Assembly: GCA_013214885.1 (NCBI GenBank)
Contig: JABSRS010000248.1
Span: forward strand, 1-5,295
DNA from: Gammaproteobacteria bacterium
GTDB taxonomy: Bacteria > Pseudomonadota > Gammaproteobacteria > Enterobacterales > Psychrobiaceae
Length of the DNA stretch: 5,295 bases
Direction: 5' to 3'
Positions 4,541-5,295 of this stretch are shown piece after piece. Within the stretch, counting starts at the first letter, position 1; each line of letters begins with the position of its first letter. Under the pieces are notes generated by a model. That model made no database searches. It saw nothing but the letters and a program-made list of their open reading frames with translations, and was not told the origin of the DNA. The translations under genes and the position numbers were made by a program.

Positions 4541-5295
4541 ATGGCTAGAATTAACAGACAAAAAGCGCAAAAATTTATTGATGAAATTTGCGGTCAACCT
4601 TTTCCAAATTCAACAAAAATATACGTCACTGGTTCGCGCCCTGATATTAGAGTGCCAATGCGTGAAATCGCCCTGAGTGACACCTTAGTCAGCGGCACTA
4701 AAGATAACCCTGTTTATGTGCCTAACAAACCACTGCATGTTTATGACACGTCGGGTCCGTACAGTGAGGCTGATACCTCGATTGATTTACGTAAAGGCCT
4801 TGCTGCTATGCGTCGTCAGTGGATCTTAGATCGCAACGATACCGAAGAGCTTAGTGGAGTTTCATCAAGCTTTACCCAGCAACGCTTAGCCGATGAAGGA
4901 CTAGATCATCTAAGGTTTGAATCGCTACCTAAACCGCGCAGAGCTGTTAAAGGTAAGTGTGTCACTCAGAAACACTACGCAATGCAGGGGATTATCACCC
5001 CTGAAATGGAATATATTGCGATTCGTGAAAACCTTAAACGTCAGGAAGTAACCGATCAAGAATTGCTCCAGCAGCATCCAGGACACAGCTATGGTGCGAG
5101 TGTTCCAGCGCAAATTACCCCTGAGTTTGTCCGTGAGGAAGTTGCTCGAGGTCGAGCGATCATTCCTAACAACATTAATCATCCAGAAACTGAGCCGATG
5201 ATCATCGGTCGTAATTTCCTAATTAAGATCAATGCCAATATTGGTAATTCGTGGGTGACTTCTTCAATCGAAGAAGAAGTTGAAAAGCTGGTATG
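4541..5295 (+). CDS. thiC: Phosphomethylpyrimidine synthase ThiC, N-terminal part (runs off the window)
   Basis: ThiC is a cytoplasmic radical-SAM enzyme that rearranges aminoimidazole ribotide into hydroxymethylpyrimidine phosphate, the pyrimidine half of thiamine (EC 4.1.99.17). The window holds 251 codons of the roughly 630 expected. The N-terminal ThiC-associated region is clear ([11 protein letters not shown] at 21-31, RVPMREI at 37-43, YDTSGPY at 68-74). The core follows with [15 protein letters not shown] (150-164), [11 protein letters not shown] (206-216), MIIGRNF (220-226) and INANIGNS (230-237). These match E. coli ThiC closely, with an N-terminus about five residues shorter. The C-terminal CxxCxxxxC that holds the iron-sulfur cluster lies beyond the window and cannot be checked. 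Thiamine control is indicated by the TPP aptamer upstream. Further thi genes probably follow, but this is not visible. Confidence 0.96.
   Translation, partial: MARINRQKAQKFIDEICGQPFPNSTKIYVTGSRPDIRVPMREIALSDTLVSGTKDNPVYVPNKPLHVYDTSGPYSEADTSIDLRKGLAAMRRQWILDRNDTEELSGVSSSFTQQRLADEGLDHLRFESLPKPRRAVKGKCVTQKHYAMQGIITPEMEYIAIRENLKRQEVTDQELLQQHPGHSYGASVPAQITPEFVREEVARGRAIIPNNINHPETEPMIIGRNFLIKINANIGNSWVTSSIEEEVEKLV

Noticed and set aside
4925..5182. Minus-strand ORF of 85 codons
   Set aside because: It is antisense to the conserved part of thiC.
1..5295. CRISPR array, tRNA, rRNA, insertion sequence or integron integrase gene
   Set aside because: No spaced direct repeats, cloverleaf, rRNA stretch, transposase or intI frame was found in the window.

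Overview
The window looks like gammaproteobacterial chromosome, most likely Shewanella or a close relative. Three things suggest this: a VCR-like integron attC site, a periplasmic gamma-glutamyltranspeptidase close to the E. coli enzyme, and thiC behind a TPP riboswitch. The genus is inferred from overall character, not proven.

Left part (1-1218), the end of an integron gene-cassette array. The last 16 codons of an upstream cassette gene (1-51) stop inside the first box of an attC site (about 46-152). Directly after GGCGTTA of that attC a group II intron begins (GTGCG, 153) and runs to about 961 in the same orientation as the cassettes. It has a recognisable domain I start, domain III, a 34-nt domain V and a branch-point domain VI, but no intron-encoded protein. 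Joining the two exons restores the cassette junction GTTAGAT. The next cassette gene (982-1218) encodes a 78-residue membrane protein. Its own attC is not recognisable beyond a possible first box at 1221.

Middle part (1219-2314), degraded sequence. It holds a beheaded reading frame (1219-1397), a lipoprotein gene split by a one-base frameshift (1486-2066), a doubtful 28-codon ORF (2165-2251), and a symmetrical terminator hairpin (2275-2304) facing the end of ggt.

Right part (2315-5295), two divergent metabolic genes. ggt on the minus strand encodes a complete secreted gamma-glutamyltransferase with all its catalytic residues. On the plus strand, a promoter, a TPP aptamer (4299-4381), a hairpin next to it and a long leader precede thiC (4541 to the window edge), the HMP-phosphate synthase of thiamine biosynthesis. 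Thiamine pyrophosphate presumably switches thiC off through this leader.

The most unusual item is the ORF-less group II intron in the attC site. Its candidate exon-binding sequences are complementary to both conserved attC boxes, so it appears adapted to integron recombination sites, and its position lets it travel at the head of the downstream cassette.
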